A DNA stretch of 64,000 bases from Ewingella sp. CoE-038-23 (GCF_040419245.1 NZ_JAZHOH010000001.1:124001-188000), one strand, 5' to 3'. Positions 52,073 to 61,971 are shown, numbered from the stretch's first letter. Notes: a model not told the origin generated them from the sequence alone. Program-made: numbers and translations.

Positions 52073-53963
52073 GCTTGAAACCTCTTTTGCTGACCTGGGG
52101 CTGTCCGCTCCAATCATTTCTGCCCTTACCGATTTGGGCTACGAAAAACCATCACCAATCCAGGCTGAGTGTATTCCTCACCTGTTGAACGGCCGCGATG
52201 TTCTGGGCATGGCTCAGACCGGTTCCGGCAAAACTGCAGCCTTCTCTCTGCCACTGCTGCACAACATTGATGCTTCTTTGAAAGCACCACAAATTCTTGT
52301 TTTAGCACCGACTCGCGAACTGGCAGTTCAGGTTGCTGAAGCAATGACCGACTTCTCTAAACACATGCATGGCGTGAACGTTGTTGCCCTTTACGGTGGC
52401 CAACGCTATGACGTCCAGCTGCGCGCTCTGCGTCAGGGGCCACAAGTTGTTGTGGGTACCCCAGGTCGCCTGCTGGACCACTTGAAACGCGGTACTCTGA
52501 ACCTCTCTAACCTGAGCGGTCTGGTACTGGACGAAGCCGATGAAATGCTGCGTATGGGCTTCATCGAAGACGTTGAAACTATCATGGCGCAGATCCCGGC
52601 TGAACATCAGACCGCGCTGTTCTCTGCAACCATGCCAGAAGCGATTCGTCGTATTACTCGTCGCTTCATGAAAGATCCACAGGAAGTGCGCATTCAGTCA
52701 AGCATCACTACCCGTCCAGACATCAGCCAGAGCTACTGGTCTGTGTATGGCCTGCGTAAGAATGAAGCGCTGGTTCGTTTCCTGGAAGCTGAAGATTTCG
52801 ACGCAGCCATCATCTTCGTGCGTACCAAAAACGCTACGTTGGAAGTGGCTGAAGCTCTGGAGCGCAGTGGCTACAGCAGCGCAGCGCTGAACGGTGACAT
52901 GAACCAGGCTCTGCGTGAGCAGACTCTGGAGCGTCTGAAAGATGGCCGTCTGGACATTCTGATCGCAACCGACGTGGCAGCACGTGGTCTTGACGTAGAA
53001 CGTATCAGCCTGGTTGTTAACTACGACATCCCGATGGACTCTGAGTCTTACGTTCACCGTATCGGCCGTACCGGTCGTGCTGGTCGTGCTGGTCGCGCAC
53101 TGCTGTTCGTTGAGAACCGCGAACGTCGCCTGCTGCGCAACATCGAACGTACAATGAAGCTGACCATTCCAGAAGTTGAAATTCCAACTGCGGATGTACT
53201 GGGTGAGCGTCGTCTGGCTAAGTTCGCCGCTAAAGTTCAGCAGCAGCTGGAAAGCAGCGATCTGGATATGTACCGTGCGCTGTTGGCTAAACTGCAACCC
53301 GCTGAAGAGCTGGACATCGAAACGCTGGCCGCAGCACTGCTGAAAATGGCTCAGGGCGAACGTCCACTGATCGTTGCTGCTGATCCAGTGTTCAAAAGCC
53401 GTCCGCCACGCCGTGAATTCGACGATCGTAATGATCGCGGTGACCGCCGTGAACGCCCATCTCGCGATGGTGATCGTCCTGCACGTGATGGCGATCGTCC
53501 ACGTCGTGAGCGTCGTGACGCTGGCGAAATGGAGCTGTACCGTATCGAAGTGGGTCGTGATGACGGTGTTGAAGTTCGTCACATCGTTGGCGCTATCGCT
53601 AACGAAGGCGACATCAGCAGCCGTTATATCGGTAACATCAAGCTGTTCTCTTCGCATTCAACGATCGAGTTGCCGAAAGGCATGCCGGGCGAGATCCTGT
53701 CTCACTTTACCCGCACTCGTATCCTGAACAAGCCGATGAACATGCAGTTGCTGGGTGATGCACAGCCACAGGCTGCACGTCGTGAACGTCCTGCTGGTGC
53801 AGGCGGTGAGCGTCGTGGTAACGGTGCTCCGCGTCCTTTCAACGGTGAACGTCGTGAAGGTGGCCGTGGCCGTCCTTTCAATGGCGAACGTCGTGAAGGC
53901 AGCGCACCAGCCGGTGAGCGTCGCGCTCCAAGCCGTGCTCCGCGTCGTACTACTGACGCATAA
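52062..53963 (+). CDS. deaD: Cold-shock DEAD-box RNA helicase DeaD (CsdA)
   Basis: This 633-residue helicase has the Q motif ([14 protein letters not shown]), Walker [19 protein letters not shown] in [16 protein letters not shown] in LFSATMPE and [15 protein letters not shown] dimerisation region and RNA-binding domain follow. The C-terminal tail has repeated (F)NGERREGG(R)GRP/GERR units. It unwinds RNA in 50S assembly and cold-adapted mRNA decay. The start at 52062 sits nine bases after GAGG inside yrbN; the ATG at 52047 has no ribosome-binding site. Confidence 0.96.
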   Translation: MTTELETSFADLGLSAPIISALTDLGYEKPSPIQAECIPHLLNGRDVLGMAQTGSGKTAAFSLPLLHNIDASLKAPQILVLAPTRELAVQVAEAMTDFSKHMHGVNVVALYGGQRYDVQLRALRQGPQVVVGTPGRLLDHLKRGTLNLSNLSGLVLDEADEMLRMGFIEDVETIMAQIPAEHQTALFSATMPEAIRRITRRFMKDPQEVRIQSSITTRPDISQSYWSVYGLRKNEALVRFLEAEDFDAAIIFVRTKNATLEVAEALERSGYSSAALNGDMNQALREQTLERLKDGRLDILIATDVAARGLDVERISLVVNYDIPMDSESYVHRIGRTGRAGRAGRALLFVENRERRLLRNIERTMKLTIPEVEIPTADVLGERRLAKFAAKVQQQLESSDLDMYRALLAKLQPAEELDIETLAAALLKMAQGERPLIVAADPVFKSRPPRREFDDRNDRGDRRERPSRDGDRPARDGDRPRRERRDAGEMELYRIEVGRDDGVEVRHIVGAIANEGDISSRYIGNIKLFSSHSTIELPKGMPGEILSHFTRTRILNKPMNMQLLGDAQPQAARRERPAGAGGERRGNGAPRPFNGERREGGRGRPFNGERREGSAPAGERRAPSRAPRRTTDA

Positions 53964-53996
53964 TTTGGCTTATGCTTCGGCAAACGTCAGATAAAC

Positions 53997-54024
53997 AAAA
54001 ACCAGCCTGCGGGCTGGTTTTTTT
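53997..54024 (+). terminator. Terminator after deaD
   Basis: ACCAGCC (54001-54007), TGCG loop and GGCTGGT (54012-54018), extended by A-T pairs and a seven-base U-run. Confidence 0.9.
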
Positions 54025-54056
54025 ATGCGTGCAATATAGGAAGGAAGAAGAGGGCG

Positions 54057-55082
54057 TTAGCCGATCCGCACTTCTTTCACCAGGTCGCCCTGCAACTGCG
54101 AAACAATGTCGAAAGAGTGCAAGCGCGCCTGATGGTCAAAAATCTGGCCATTAATCATCAATTCGTCGGCTTCGGTTTCGCGCAGGATATTTTGCAGGCC
54201 GGTGCGGATAGTCTCTTTATTCCCCACCACTGACATGCGCAGTGCCTGATCTACGCCAAAGCGTTCAGACGCCGACCACAGACTTTCAATGTTATCCACC
54301 GGCGCTGGCAGTTTGCCCGGATTGCCGCGACGCAGATTGATGAACTGCTGCTGGTTCGAGGTGAACATGCGGCGCGCTTCTTCATCAGTATCGGCCGCGA
54401 TGGCGTTGATGCACACCATGGCATGCGGCTTTTCAAGCTGCTCTGAAGGTTTGAACTGGCTGCGATAAATCGCCAGCGCCTGATACAGCATGTCTGGTGC
54501 GAAGTGGGAGGCGAAGACAAACGGCAAACCTAGTGCTGCAGCCAGTTGTGCGCTATACAGGCTGGAACCCAGTAGCCACAGCGGTACGTGCAGGCCCTGA
54601 CCCGGCACGGCTTGTACAGGCTGGCCCGGCTGGACATCGCCAAAGTAGTGCTGCAACTCCTGCACGTCGCGCGGGAAATTATCCACATCGCCAGACATAT
54701 GGCGGCGCAGCGCAATCATCGTGCGCTGGTCAGTGCCCGGCGCACGGCCCAGGCCCAGATCGACACGGTCCGGATAGAGCGTTGCCAAGGTGCCGAACTG
54801 CTCGGCAATCACTAAGGGTGAGTGATTGGGCAGCATCACGCCGCCGGAGCCTATACGGATGGTTTTGGTGCCGCCAGCGATAAAGCCAAGCAGTACCGAG
54901 GTCGCCGCACTGGCGATACCAATCATGTTGTGGTGCTCGGCCATCCAGTAACGCTTATAGCCAAGCTTTTCAGCGTGTTGCGCTAACTCCAGCGAAGAAT
55001 GAAAGGCTTGTTTAGGGCTTGAACCTTGAGGTACGGGGGCTAAATCCAGCACGGAAAGGGGAACGGTGTATTTCTCAGACAT
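54057..55082 (-). CDS. yhbW: Luciferase-like flavin monooxygenase YhbW
   Basis: This 341-residue LLM-class TIM-barrel protein has [81 protein letters not shown] and [13 protein letters not shown]. These are the flavin- and substrate-pocket signatures of the family. E. coli YhbW is a homologue of unknown substrate, also next to deaD. It is monocistronic. Confidence 0.92.
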   Translation of the reverse strand: MSEKYTVPLSVLDLAPVPQGSSPKQAFHSSLELAQHAEKLGYKRYWMAEHHNMIGIASAATSVLLGFIAGGTKTIRIGSGGVMLPNHSPLVIAEQFGTLATLYPDRVDLGLGRAPGTDQRTMIALRRHMSGDVDNFPRDVQELQHYFGDVQPGQPVQAVPGQGLHVPLWLLGSSLYSAQLAAALGLPFVFASHFAPDMLYQALAIYRSQFKPSEQLEKPHAMVCINAIAADTDEEARRMFTSNQQQFINLRRGNPGKLPAPVDNIESLWSASERFGVDQALRMSVVGNKETIRTGLQNILRETEADELMINGQIFDHQARLHSFDIVSQLQGDLVKEVRIG

Positions 55083-55415
55083 AGTCGTCGCTCACTCGTT
55101 GAGGGCTGAGGGCGAAGCCAATCGCCCGCTAATTATACAGGTCAGTATTACCGAATATGTTTGGGCTGAATACTTGATTTGTGCTCTATGTATTTGGCTT
55201 TGGGTGAATGTATTTGGTTTAGTTTATAATTTTAACCAATATGTTGTTTCGTGTTAAAAAAACCAGACCGCACCCCGCTATCATGCGTCCTCTTCATGAC
55301 CTGAAGACGCAAATAGCAACGGACGACGTTCGATGGAAATGGAAATGCCAATGCTCGAATCTCGAGGGTTCTCGCGCTGAGTTTCACTCTGGCAAATAAA
55401 AAGGAAGCTAAAACA
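55083..55415. other. Divergent region between yhbW and the exporter operon
   Basis: These 333 bases include a perfect TATAAT at 55225-55230 (rightward) with no good -35 box, preceded by AT-rich sequence. The stretch nearest the exporter gene carries no clear operator. No RNA gene or ORF is supported. Confidence 0.4.
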
Positions 55416-56387
55416 ATGAGTAAGAGAATGTTATTGACCCTGCTGTTAGTAGCAGTGGCCATTTCGCTGGCGGTACTTTTCCGCGCGGGCAACCAGGACT
55501 TATTATTGCAGGGAGAAGTGGACGCGCCGGAGGTGATTGTTGCGTCTAAGGCCAAAGGCCGGGTGATTGAACGCTACGTTGAGCGTGGCGATGATGTGAA
55601 AGCCGGGCAGCTGCTGATGTCTCTCGACAGTCCGGAACTGATGGCGCAGTTACGCTCACTGGAGGCGGCACGCGATCAGGCCAAATCACAGCTGGAATTG
55701 TCGATTAACGGTACCCGCGAAGAGAGCATCCGCAACCTGAAAGCGACGTTGGGACAGGCGCAAACTGAGTACACCAATGCACGCGACGAGTACAATCGTA
55801 ATGCCAAAGTGGCCTCCAAAGGCTATGTTTCTGCATCAGATTTAGAGAATTCCCGCCGCGCGCGCGACAGCGCTTATCAGCAAGTATTAGTCGCCAAAGC
55901 CAACCTCGATGAAGGCGTTAATGGCGACCGTGCCGAGCAACGCCAAAGCTATGCCGCCCAACTGCGTCAGGCCGAAGAAGACCTGCTGGAAGTGAAAGCC
56001 CAAACGGATGACTTACAGGTCAAAGCGCCGGTTGATGGCGAAGTCGGGCCAATCCCGGTGGAAGTGGGGGAGCTGCAAAGTGCTTCCAGCCCGTTGCTCA
56101 CTCTGCTGCGCTTGCCGGACGCCTATTTCGTTTTCAACCTGCGTGAAGACATCCTCGCCGGGATACATAAAGGCGACAAAATCAGAATTCGCGTTCCCGC
56201 GCTCAATAACCAAGAAGTGGAAGCCGAGGTGCGTTACATCGCGCCACTGGGGGATTACGCCACCAAGCGCGCCACCCGCGCCACTGGCGACTTTGACCTG
56301 AAAACCTTTGAAGTTCGGCTCTATCCGCTGCAAAAAGTGCCTAACATGCGCCAAGGCATGAGCGCGCTGTGGAACTGGAAAGAGTAG
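55416..56387 (+). CDS. HlyD/EmrA-type periplasmic membrane-fusion protein
   Basis: This 323-residue protein has an N-terminal membrane anchor (about 5-23) and a split lipoyl domain (VIVASKAKGRVIERYVERGDDV, later VKAPVDGEVGPIPVEVGEL). A long coiled-coil hairpin runs about 75-195, with many Gln, Glu and Arg heptads, then a beta-barrel domain. Such adaptors link inner-membrane pumps to TolC. E. coli YhiI and YbhG are similar. It is followed by two ABC-2 permeases in tight succession. The substrate is unknown. Confidence 0.85.
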   Translation: MSKRMLLTLLLVAVAISLAVLFRAGNQDLLLQGEVDAPEVIVASKAKGRVIERYVERGDDVKAGQLLMSLDSPELMAQLRSLEAARDQAKSQLELSINGTREESIRNLKATLGQAQTEYTNARDEYNRNAKVASKGYVSASDLENSRRARDSAYQQVLVAKANLDEGVNGDRAEQRQSYAAQLRQAEEDLLEVKAQTDDLQVKAPVDGEVGPIPVEVGELQSASSPLLTLLRLPDAYFVFNLREDILAGIHKGDKIRIRVPALNNQEVEAEVRYIAPLGDYATKRATRATGDFDLKTFEVRLYPLQKVPNMRQGMSALWNWKE

Positions 56388-56392
56388 TGGCA

Positions 56393-57541
56393 ATGTACCG
56401 GGTAAAAGCCGGCTGGCGCTGTTTCTCTCGCTCGTTCAACCGTGAAACGCGCGACGCCTTTCGCAAGCCGGTGATCCACTGGCTGGGTTGGATATTCCCT
56501 TTACTGCTGTTCATCCTGATCAGCAGTAACTTCTCCGAGGGTACCTTGCTGAACCTGCCGGTGTCAGTGGTGGATAACGACCACAGCACGCTGTCCAAAA
56601 CGCTGATCCGCAAGATGGACGCCGGTTCGCACGCCCACGTGCAGACTTTTGACGGTGGGTTGCAGGAGGCTGAGCATCGGCTGCGCACCGCGCAGGATTA
56701 CGCCTTGCTCTACATTCCGCCTGACTTTGAGGCCGACGCGCTGGAAGGCAAACAGCCAAGCGTGGTGCTCTATTACAATGCGCTGTTTTACGGCGCCGGG
56801 CTTTACTCCACGCAGGACTTCAGCGGTTTAATCACTGAATTAAATAGTCAATATCGGGCGATTCTGGCCAATGAAATGGGCAAAACCATGCCGCCGCTGG
56901 CGAGCGTGGAGCTGCTGTATGGCAGCCTGTTTAACGCCAGCGGCAGCTACATTTACTACCAGCAGTTTGCGGCGATGATCCACCTGATTCAGCTATTTAC
57001 CGTGACGTGCATGATTTACGTGATGGCGCGCAGCCAGTCCCTGCTGGGCGCGCCGTCTTTTACCTTTGCGCTGTTGGGCAAACTCGCGCCTTATACCCTG
57101 TGTTTCACCACGCTGTTGCTGGTGGAAATCGCCATGCTGGTGGGTTTTTTTGACGCGAGGGTCAGTGGCAATCCGCTGTTTATGGTGTTGATTAGCTTCT
57201 TCTATGTGATTGCCGCCCAAAGCATCGGGCTACTGCTGTTCACCTTCACCAGCACCACGATCACCGCCTATACCCTGATGGGGATTTTCGTCAGTATCGC
57301 GCTGACTTTCTCGGGCATGGCGGTGCCGGAGCTGTCCATGCCACTAGTGGCGCGGATCATCTCGAATATTGAGCCGCTGACCCACGCCCTGTACGCGATG
57401 TTTGACATTTTCCTGCGGCAGGTGCCAGCCAGCGCTATCTTCAGCGTGTGCGCCATTTTGCTGATTTACCCGCTGATCACTGGATTACTGGTGCATAAGC
57501 GATTGTACCTGCGCCTTAAGAAGCAGGAGCCAGGAAAATGA
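56393..57541 (+). CDS. ABC-2-type permease, subunit 1
   Basis: This 382-residue protein has TM1 near the N-terminus (WLGWIFPLLLFILIS), a large extracytoplasmic domain with VVDNDHSTLSKTLIRKMDA, and five C-terminal TM helices. This is the ABC2_membrane_3 architecture of E. coli YhhJ and YbhS/R. The start at 56393 follows GGAAAGAG; an in-frame ATG at 56369 would overlap the upstream gene. Its stop overlaps the next ATG by four bases. No nucleotide-binding domain is fused to it. Confidence 0.83.
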   Translation: MYRVKAGWRCFSRSFNRETRDAFRKPVIHWLGWIFPLLLFILISSNFSEGTLLNLPVSVVDNDHSTLSKTLIRKMDAGSHAHVQTFDGGLQEAEHRLRTAQDYALLYIPPDFEADALEGKQPSVVLYYNALFYGAGLYSTQDFSGLITELNSQYRAILANEMGKTMPPLASVELLYGSLFNASGSYIYYQQFAAMIHLIQLFTVTCMIYVMARSQSLLGAPSFTFALLGKLAPYTLCFTTLLLVEIAMLVGFFDARVSGNPLFMVLISFFYVIAAQSIGLLLFTFTSTTITAYTLMGIFVSIALTFSGMAVPELSMPLVARIISNIEPLTHALYAMFDIFLRQVPASAIFSVCAILLIYPLITGLLVHKRLYLRLKKQEPGK

Positions 57542-58707
57542 CGCTACGCCAATGGCTTACCACTTACTGGAAGACCTTCGTTAAAGTCCTGACCGGCATG
57601 CTCGACAAGCCGATGTGGATGATGTTGCTGATTTCGCTGTGCGTGATGAGCACGGTTTACGCCAATCGCACGGTGTGGGATTTGCCGGTGGCGGTGGTCG
57701 ATCAGGACCACAGCACGGCCAGCCGGATGCTTATCCGCCAACTTGATGCTACCTCGAAAATCAAGATGAACAGCTATGACAGCGTGGATCAGGCCGAGAA
57801 GGATCTGGCGTGGCGCAAACTGTTCGCGGTGATCATCATGCCGGTCGATCTGGAGAAAAAGATCCTCGCCGGCAGCGACGTGGTGATCCCGGTGTACGGC
57901 GATGCCACCAACCGTCTGGCGAACGGCCAGATCCAGCAGGACGTGGTGGCGGCCTACCAGTCGATTTTGACCCAGTACAACACCGAATTGTTGATGCGTA
58001 GCGGCTTCAACAGTAAGCAGGCCAATGTGCTGCTGACGCCAATCGTCGGCCAGACGCTGGACCTGTTTAACCCCGGCATCAGCTTCGCGGCCATCATCTT
58101 CCCCGGCCTGCTGGTGATGTTGCTGCAACACTCCTTGCTGATCGCCAGCGTGCGGGTGAATATCACCCTCAATAGCGCGCCCGACGGCAAGCCTGCCATC
58201 CCGGTTTTCCTCGGCGGGCTGACGGCGCTAATCCCCATCTGGCTGTTCCTGTCCATCGTGCTGTTTGTACTCTGGCCTTGGATCTTGGGGTATCGGCAGA
58301 CGGCGACCATTCCCGAAATCATCATGCTGACCTTCCCGTTCCTGCTGGCGGTGCTCGGGCTGGGTAAACTGGTGACCGAATGTCTGCGCAGCGTGGAGAT
58401 GATCTACCTGACGCTCTCTTTCATCACCATGCCGGTGTTCTACATTTCGGGGACCATTTGGCCGTTACAGGCTATGCCGACTTGGGTGCGGGGCGTGTCA
58501 TCCATGCTGCCGTCCACCTGGGCCACCAAGGCGATTGCGGGGGTCAACCAGATGGGGCTGCCGTTCAAAGAGGTGGGCGGCGATATGCTGATGCTGCTGC
58601 TTCTCGGCGCGATTTATACCATTTTGGGTATTGGCTTGGGTATTTTGCGAGACAGCGGGCGGCTGCGTGGCCTGCTGCATCGCAAGAAACCGCTAAAGAA
58701 TGATTAA
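57538..58707 (+). CDS. ABC-2-type permease, subunit 2
   Basis: This 389-residue paralogue of the preceding gene has TM1 (MWMMLLISLCVMSTVYA) and an extracytoplasmic domain with AVVDQDHSTASRMLIRQLDAT. Five C-terminal helices follow, including the conserved TMPVFYISGTIWPLQAMPTWV. The pair would form a heterodimeric channel. It starts by ATGA overlap and is followed by a terminator, so the operon ends without an ATPase gene. Confidence 0.84.
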   Translation: MTLRQWLTTYWKTFVKVLTGMLDKPMWMMLLISLCVMSTVYANRTVWDLPVAVVDQDHSTASRMLIRQLDATSKIKMNSYDSVDQAEKDLAWRKLFAVIIMPVDLEKKILAGSDVVIPVYGDATNRLANGQIQQDVVAAYQSILTQYNTELLMRSGFNSKQANVLLTPIVGQTLDLFNPGISFAAIIFPGLLVMLLQHSLLIASVRVNITLNSAPDGKPAIPVFLGGLTALIPIWLFLSIVLFVLWPWILGYRQTATIPEIIMLTFPFLLAVLGLGKLVTECLRSVEMIYLTLSFITMPVFYISGTIWPLQAMPTWVRGVSSMLPSTWATKAIAGVNQMGLPFKEVGGDMLMLLLLGAIYTILGIGLGILRDSGRLRGLLHRKKPLKND

Positions 58708-58723
58708 GGGATGAAGCGTGGAG

Positions 58724-58750
58724 AACAGGCGCAGTCGCTGCGCCTGTTTT
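58724..58750. terminator. Terminator between the exporter operon and ubiV
   Basis: AACAGGCGCAG (58724-58734) and CTGCGCCTGTT (58738-58748) form an 11-bp stem with a TCG loop, followed by TTGGCTTT. It probably serves both convergent operons. Confidence 0.75.
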
Positions 58751-58754
58751 GGCT

Positions 58755-59633
58755 TTATTGCACTAATTCCAGCCCGGCGACGCGCTGCCAGTAGCCGTTA
58801 CAGTCGGCTTTATCCTGCAACTCCAGCGCCGATAGCCCCTGTTCATTGCGGCGGAACTGCTCGAGCACCTGCAAGGTTTGCAGGCTTTCCGGCGACAATC
58901 TGACAATATCCACCAAGCCCTGCATTGATGTTTGCTCATTGCCGAGGTTGTAGCAATAGCCGCTTTGGGTCTGAATGCCGTTGAGCACGAACACCTGCTG
59001 GTTCTCCTGCGACAGCACTTTGCGGCCCTGCGGATACTTGATGCAGCAGGTTTCACAATCATCCTTGGCCCGATCTTCCGAGCGCGCGGTAAAGCAGCGC
59101 GCCGAGTAGGCCAGCGGCAAGTGGCCGTAGGAGAGCACTTCCACCTCGAACTTGCCGCCAATCCCCATGTCCTGACACTGATTGAGCAAGTTCACCAGCC
59201 AGTCGCGAGAAAGCTCCACCGGCATGCACCAGCGCGTCATGCCCTGTTGATGCAGAATTTTCAGAGTGGCGGCGTTGTAGCAGTTCAGCGCGTGGCCGGC
59301 GACAAACGGCAGTTTGCGCTCCGCGGCCATGTTCACCGCGCCAAAATCGTTGGCTTCCAGCAGAAACTCGCCGTTTTCCACGTAGCGTTTCAACTCGTTC
59401 AGTTCCGACGGCGCTTGCAGCAGCGCGAGGGTTGAAAGCACCACCTGTTTGCCGCTGGCGGCGAGCTGGCGGGCGATTTCCAGCCAGTCATTGACCTTCA
59501 TCTCGCGGCGTTTGGTACAGACATTTTCGCCGAGATAGATGATATCGGCGCTGCTGCTGGCGGCGGCCTGATAAAACGCCTCAACGTCCTGCTTCGTCCA
59601 GTAATAAAGGATGGCGCCTAAAGAGTATTTCAT
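58755..59633 (-). CDS. ubiV: UbiV, O2-independent ubiquinone hydroxylation protein
   Basis: This 292-residue U32-peptidase-family protein has its iron-sulfur cysteines at the E. coli positions: Cys39 (GENVCTKRR), Cys180, Cys193 and Cys197 (ARCFTARSED ... CETCCIKYP). With UbiU it forms a [4Fe-4S] complex that hydroxylates the ubiquinone ring without oxygen. The start at 59633 (MKYSLGAILYYW) follows GGGGAAAC; the frame extends 30 codons into ubiU without family support. It lies 14 bases after ubiU. Confidence 0.95.
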   Translation of the reverse strand: MKYSLGAILYYWTKQDVEAFYQAAASSSADIIYLGENVCTKRREMKVNDWLEIARQLAASGKQVVLSTLALLQAPSELNELKRYVENGEFLLEANDFGAVNMAAERKLPFVAGHALNCYNAATLKILHQQGMTRWCMPVELSRDWLVNLLNQCQDMGIGGKFEVEVLSYGHLPLAYSARCFTARSEDRAKDDCETCCIKYPQGRKVLSQENQQVFVLNGIQTQSGYCYNLGNEQTSMQGLVDIVRLSPESLQTLQVLEQFRRNEQGLSALELQDKADCNGYWQRVAGLELVQ

Positions 59634-59647
59634 CGTTTCCCCTGCCA

Positions 59648-60643
59648 TTATTGCCACTTGCGGTGGTAGGCACCGAGCGTGGTTTGGGTGCCTTCTGACA
59701 TTGAACCTAGCTGCGTCATCCACTGAGTATCCGTGGTGAACGCCTGCGGATTGGCCGCACAGCGATCAATAGCGGCGCGCCAGACGCGGGTTACTTCGCT
59801 GACATAGGCCGGGCTGCGCTGACGCCCCTCGATTTTCACCGACGCGATATTGGCGGCAAACAGCTCAGGCAGCAGCTCCAGCGTATTCAGGCTGGTGGGC
59901 TCTTCCAGCGCGTGGTACTTCGCGCCGTCCACCAGATAGCGCCCCTTGCACAGCGTCGGATATCCGGCGTTTTCGCCTTCGTCATAGCGGTCAATCAGCA
60001 CATTGTTGAGGCGCGACTCCATGCCCTGTGCCGTCTGCTGCCAGCGAACAAAACGCGCGGGAGAGCAGGCACCCACGGTGTTTGGCGACTCGCCGGTCAG
60101 ATAGGAGGAGAGGTAGCAGCGGCCTTCCGCCATGATGCACAGGCTGCCAAAGGCGAACACCTCCAGCGGCACAACGCTGGTACGCGATAGCTGGCGGACC
60201 TGATGCATCGACAGCACGCGGGGAAGCACCACGCGGGCAACATCAAAATTGCGCTGATAAAATTTAATGGCTTCATCGTTGGTGGCCGAAGCCTGAACCG
60301 ACACGTGGCGCTCAACCTGCGGATAGCGTTTGGTGGCATAATCGAGCATCGCGATATCGGCCAGGATCAGCGCGTCGGCGCCCAGCTGCGCGGCCATGTC
60401 GACGGCGCGCTCCCAGCGCTCAAAGCCGTCAGGGTGGGCGAAGGTGTTAATGGCGATATGCAGCTTGCGGCGGTGGCGATGTACGTAATTTGCCGCCTCC
60501 TGCAATTTCTTCTCAGTAAAGTTCAGACCGGCAAAATGGCGGGCATTGGTATCGTCTTTCAGGCCGATATAGACCGCGTCGGCACCCTGATCAATGGCCG
60601 CTTTCAACGCGGGCAAATTACCCGCCGGGCAAAGTAGCTCCAT
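59648..60643 (-). CDS. ubiU: UbiU, O2-independent ubiquinone hydroxylation protein
   Basis: This 331-residue U32-family protein begins MELLCPAGNLPALKAAIDQGAD. Cysteines 169, 176, 193 and 232 (FGSLCIMAEGRCYLSS, GACSPAR, PTLCKGR) coincide with the cluster ligands of E. coli UbiU. It is the partner of UbiV and translated first in the ubiUV operon. It is divergent from ubiT across 309 bases, as in E. coli. Confidence 0.95.
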   Translation of the reverse strand: MELLCPAGNLPALKAAIDQGADAVYIGLKDDTNARHFAGLNFTEKKLQEAANYVHRHRRKLHIAINTFAHPDGFERWERAVDMAAQLGADALILADIAMLDYATKRYPQVERHVSVQASATNDEAIKFYQRNFDVARVVLPRVLSMHQVRQLSRTSVVPLEVFAFGSLCIMAEGRCYLSSYLTGESPNTVGACSPARFVRWQQTAQGMESRLNNVLIDRYDEGENAGYPTLCKGRYLVDGAKYHALEEPTSLNTLELLPELFAANIASVKIEGRQRSPAYVSEVTRVWRAAIDRCAANPQAFTTDTQWMTQLGSMSEGTQTTLGAYHRKWQ

Positions 60644-60952
60644 GGTTTATTCCTGACTTTAGCCGGTAAAACTGCGCCGGTAAGAATGAAAGAGGGAGGC
60701 TCGCTGACGTAAAGCCTTCATCAGAGAGCATTTTACTGGGGACCTATTTTAGAGAAGGCGGACGCGCAGTATTTTGATTTGAGGCAGTTTATACCCGGTT
60801 GGAGCCGACTCGGGGCGAGGGTGGTTGTGCGCGCTTTCTTTCTGTTGCAGTATTTATTGATGCAGGACGCGGTACTGAATAGGCGATGTGGCAAAATAGG
60901 GCCCATCTCTTGAGCAAATCAGTGTCCAACGTTACTTAAAGGAGTGGTGCCA
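60644..60952. other. ubiU/ubiT divergent regulatory region
   Basis: These 309 non-coding bases must carry both promoters. Isolated TTGAT half-sites occur (about 60776 and 60857), but no complete FNR palindrome TTGAT-N4-ATCAA is present. The closest candidate, near 60910, is one base short. AAGGAG at 60938-60943 is the ubiT ribosome-binding site. Confidence 0.45.
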
Positions 60953-61474
60953 GTGTTGCAAAAACTACGAGCACGTATGGTGCGTCAGGGGCCGTCATTA
61001 CTAAGTTTGCCGGTAAAATTCACGCCTTTCGCCGTACAGCGGCAGGTTTTGCAACAGGTACTTAGCTGGCAATTCCGGCAGGCGCTGGCCGAGGGCGATT
61101 TGGATTTTCTCGAAGATCGCTGGTTAAAAATCGAAGTCAGCGATCTTGGTCTAAGCTGGCTGATGTCAGTTGAAGATAGCAAGCTGGTGATTAGCGAGCA
61201 GGGCGAGGCGGATGTCAGTTTTAGCGGCAATGCTAACGATTTGGTACTGATCGCCGCGCGCAAGCAAGACCCTGATACGCTGTTCTTCCAGCGCCGGTTG
61301 CGTATCGAAGGAGATACGGAACTCGGGCTGTACGTCAAAAATCTGATGGACGCCGTCGATCTGGACAGCATGCCTTTGCTGCTGAAAAGCGGCTTAATGC
61401 GCCTGGCAGACTTCATTGAAGCAGGTTTACAAGAGGACCGCGAGCCTGGCGCTCCGGTAGTGCAAACATGTTAA
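60953..61474 (+). CDS. ubiT: UbiT, SCP2-type anaerobic ubiquinone accessory protein
   Basis: This 173-residue SCP2 sterol-carrier-fold protein has GPSLLSLPVKFTPFAVQRQVLQQVLSWQFRQAL (given as landmarks) and DLVLIAARKQDPDTLFFQRRL, then IEGDTELGLYVKNLMDA. It likely presents hydrophobic quinone precursors to UbiUV. GTG at 60953 is chosen as start: it gives Leu-Gln-Lys-Leu-Arg like the E. coli MLDKLR and is nine bases from AAGGAG. GTG 60944 is too close. It overlaps yhbS by seven bases. Confidence 0.92.
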   Translation: MLQKLRARMVRQGPSLLSLPVKFTPFAVQRQVLQQVLSWQFRQALAEGDLDFLEDRWLKIEVSDLGLSWLMSVEDSKLVISEQGEADVSFSGNANDLVLIAARKQDPDTLFFQRRLRIEGDTELGLYVKNLMDAVDLDSMPLLLKSGLMRLADFIEAGLQEDREPGAPVVQTC

Positions 61475-61971
61475 TTCGTACCGAAATACCGATTGATGCC
61501 GCCGGCATAGACCGTTTATTGCGCGAAGCTTTCAAGCGCGACGACGAAGCAGACTTGGTCAGAGAGCTGCGCGAAGACGGTTTGCTAACCCTCGGCGTGG
61601 TTGCCACCGATGACGAAGGTCAGGTGGTCGGCTACGTGGCTTTCAGCCCGGTTGATATCAAAGGAGAAGACCGTAATTGGGTCTCTCTGGCACCGTTGGC
61701 AGTCGATGAATCACTGCGCGGGCAGGGCTTTGGCGAAAAGCTGGTGTACGAAGGTTTGGACTCACTCAATGAGTTCGGCTACGCCGCCGTGGTGGTGCTG
61801 GGCGATCCTAACTACTATCAGCGTTTCGGCTTTAAACCCGCAGCCCAGCACGACCTGCACTGCCGCTGGTCAGGCACGGAAGCCACTTTCCAGCTCTACA
61901 CCCTGAGTGATGACGCCCTCAACGATGCCCACGGCGAAGTGACTTTCCCGGCGGCGTTTAATCGTTTTTGA
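61468..61971 (+). CDS. yhbS: GNAT-family N-acetyltransferase YhbS
   Basis: This 167-residue protein has the acetyl-CoA loop in SLAPLAVDESLRGQGFGEKLV and the late VVVLGDPNYYQRFGFKPA. It matches E. coli YhbS over its full length. The substrate is not defined here. It overlaps the end of ubiT, so it is co-translated with it, the same arrangement as in E. coli. Confidence 0.92.
   Translation: MLIRTEIPIDAAGIDRLLREAFKRDDEADLVRELREDGLLTLGVVATDDEGQVVGYVAFSPVDIKGEDRNWVSLAPLAVDESLRGQGFGEKLVYEGLDSLNEFGYAAVVVLGDPNYYQRFGFKPAAQHDLHCRWSGTEATFQLYTLSDDALNDAHGEVTFPAAFNRF

Noticed and set aside
52698..53657. 319-codon minus-strand ORF inside deaD
   Set aside because: It is antisense to a fully conserved helicase and shows low-complexity Thr/Val composition typical of shadow frames.
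53755..53960. Repeated GGTGAACGTCGTGAAGG-like units near the deaD 3' end
   Set aside because: They encode the Arg/Gly-rich GERREG tail expected for DeaD, with no sign of a mobile or CRISPR repeat.
60910..60924. Possible FNR site TTGAGCAAATCAG upstream of ubiT
   Set aside because: The spacing between TTGA and TCA is one base shorter than the FNR consensus and the fifth bases do not match, so it was not called.
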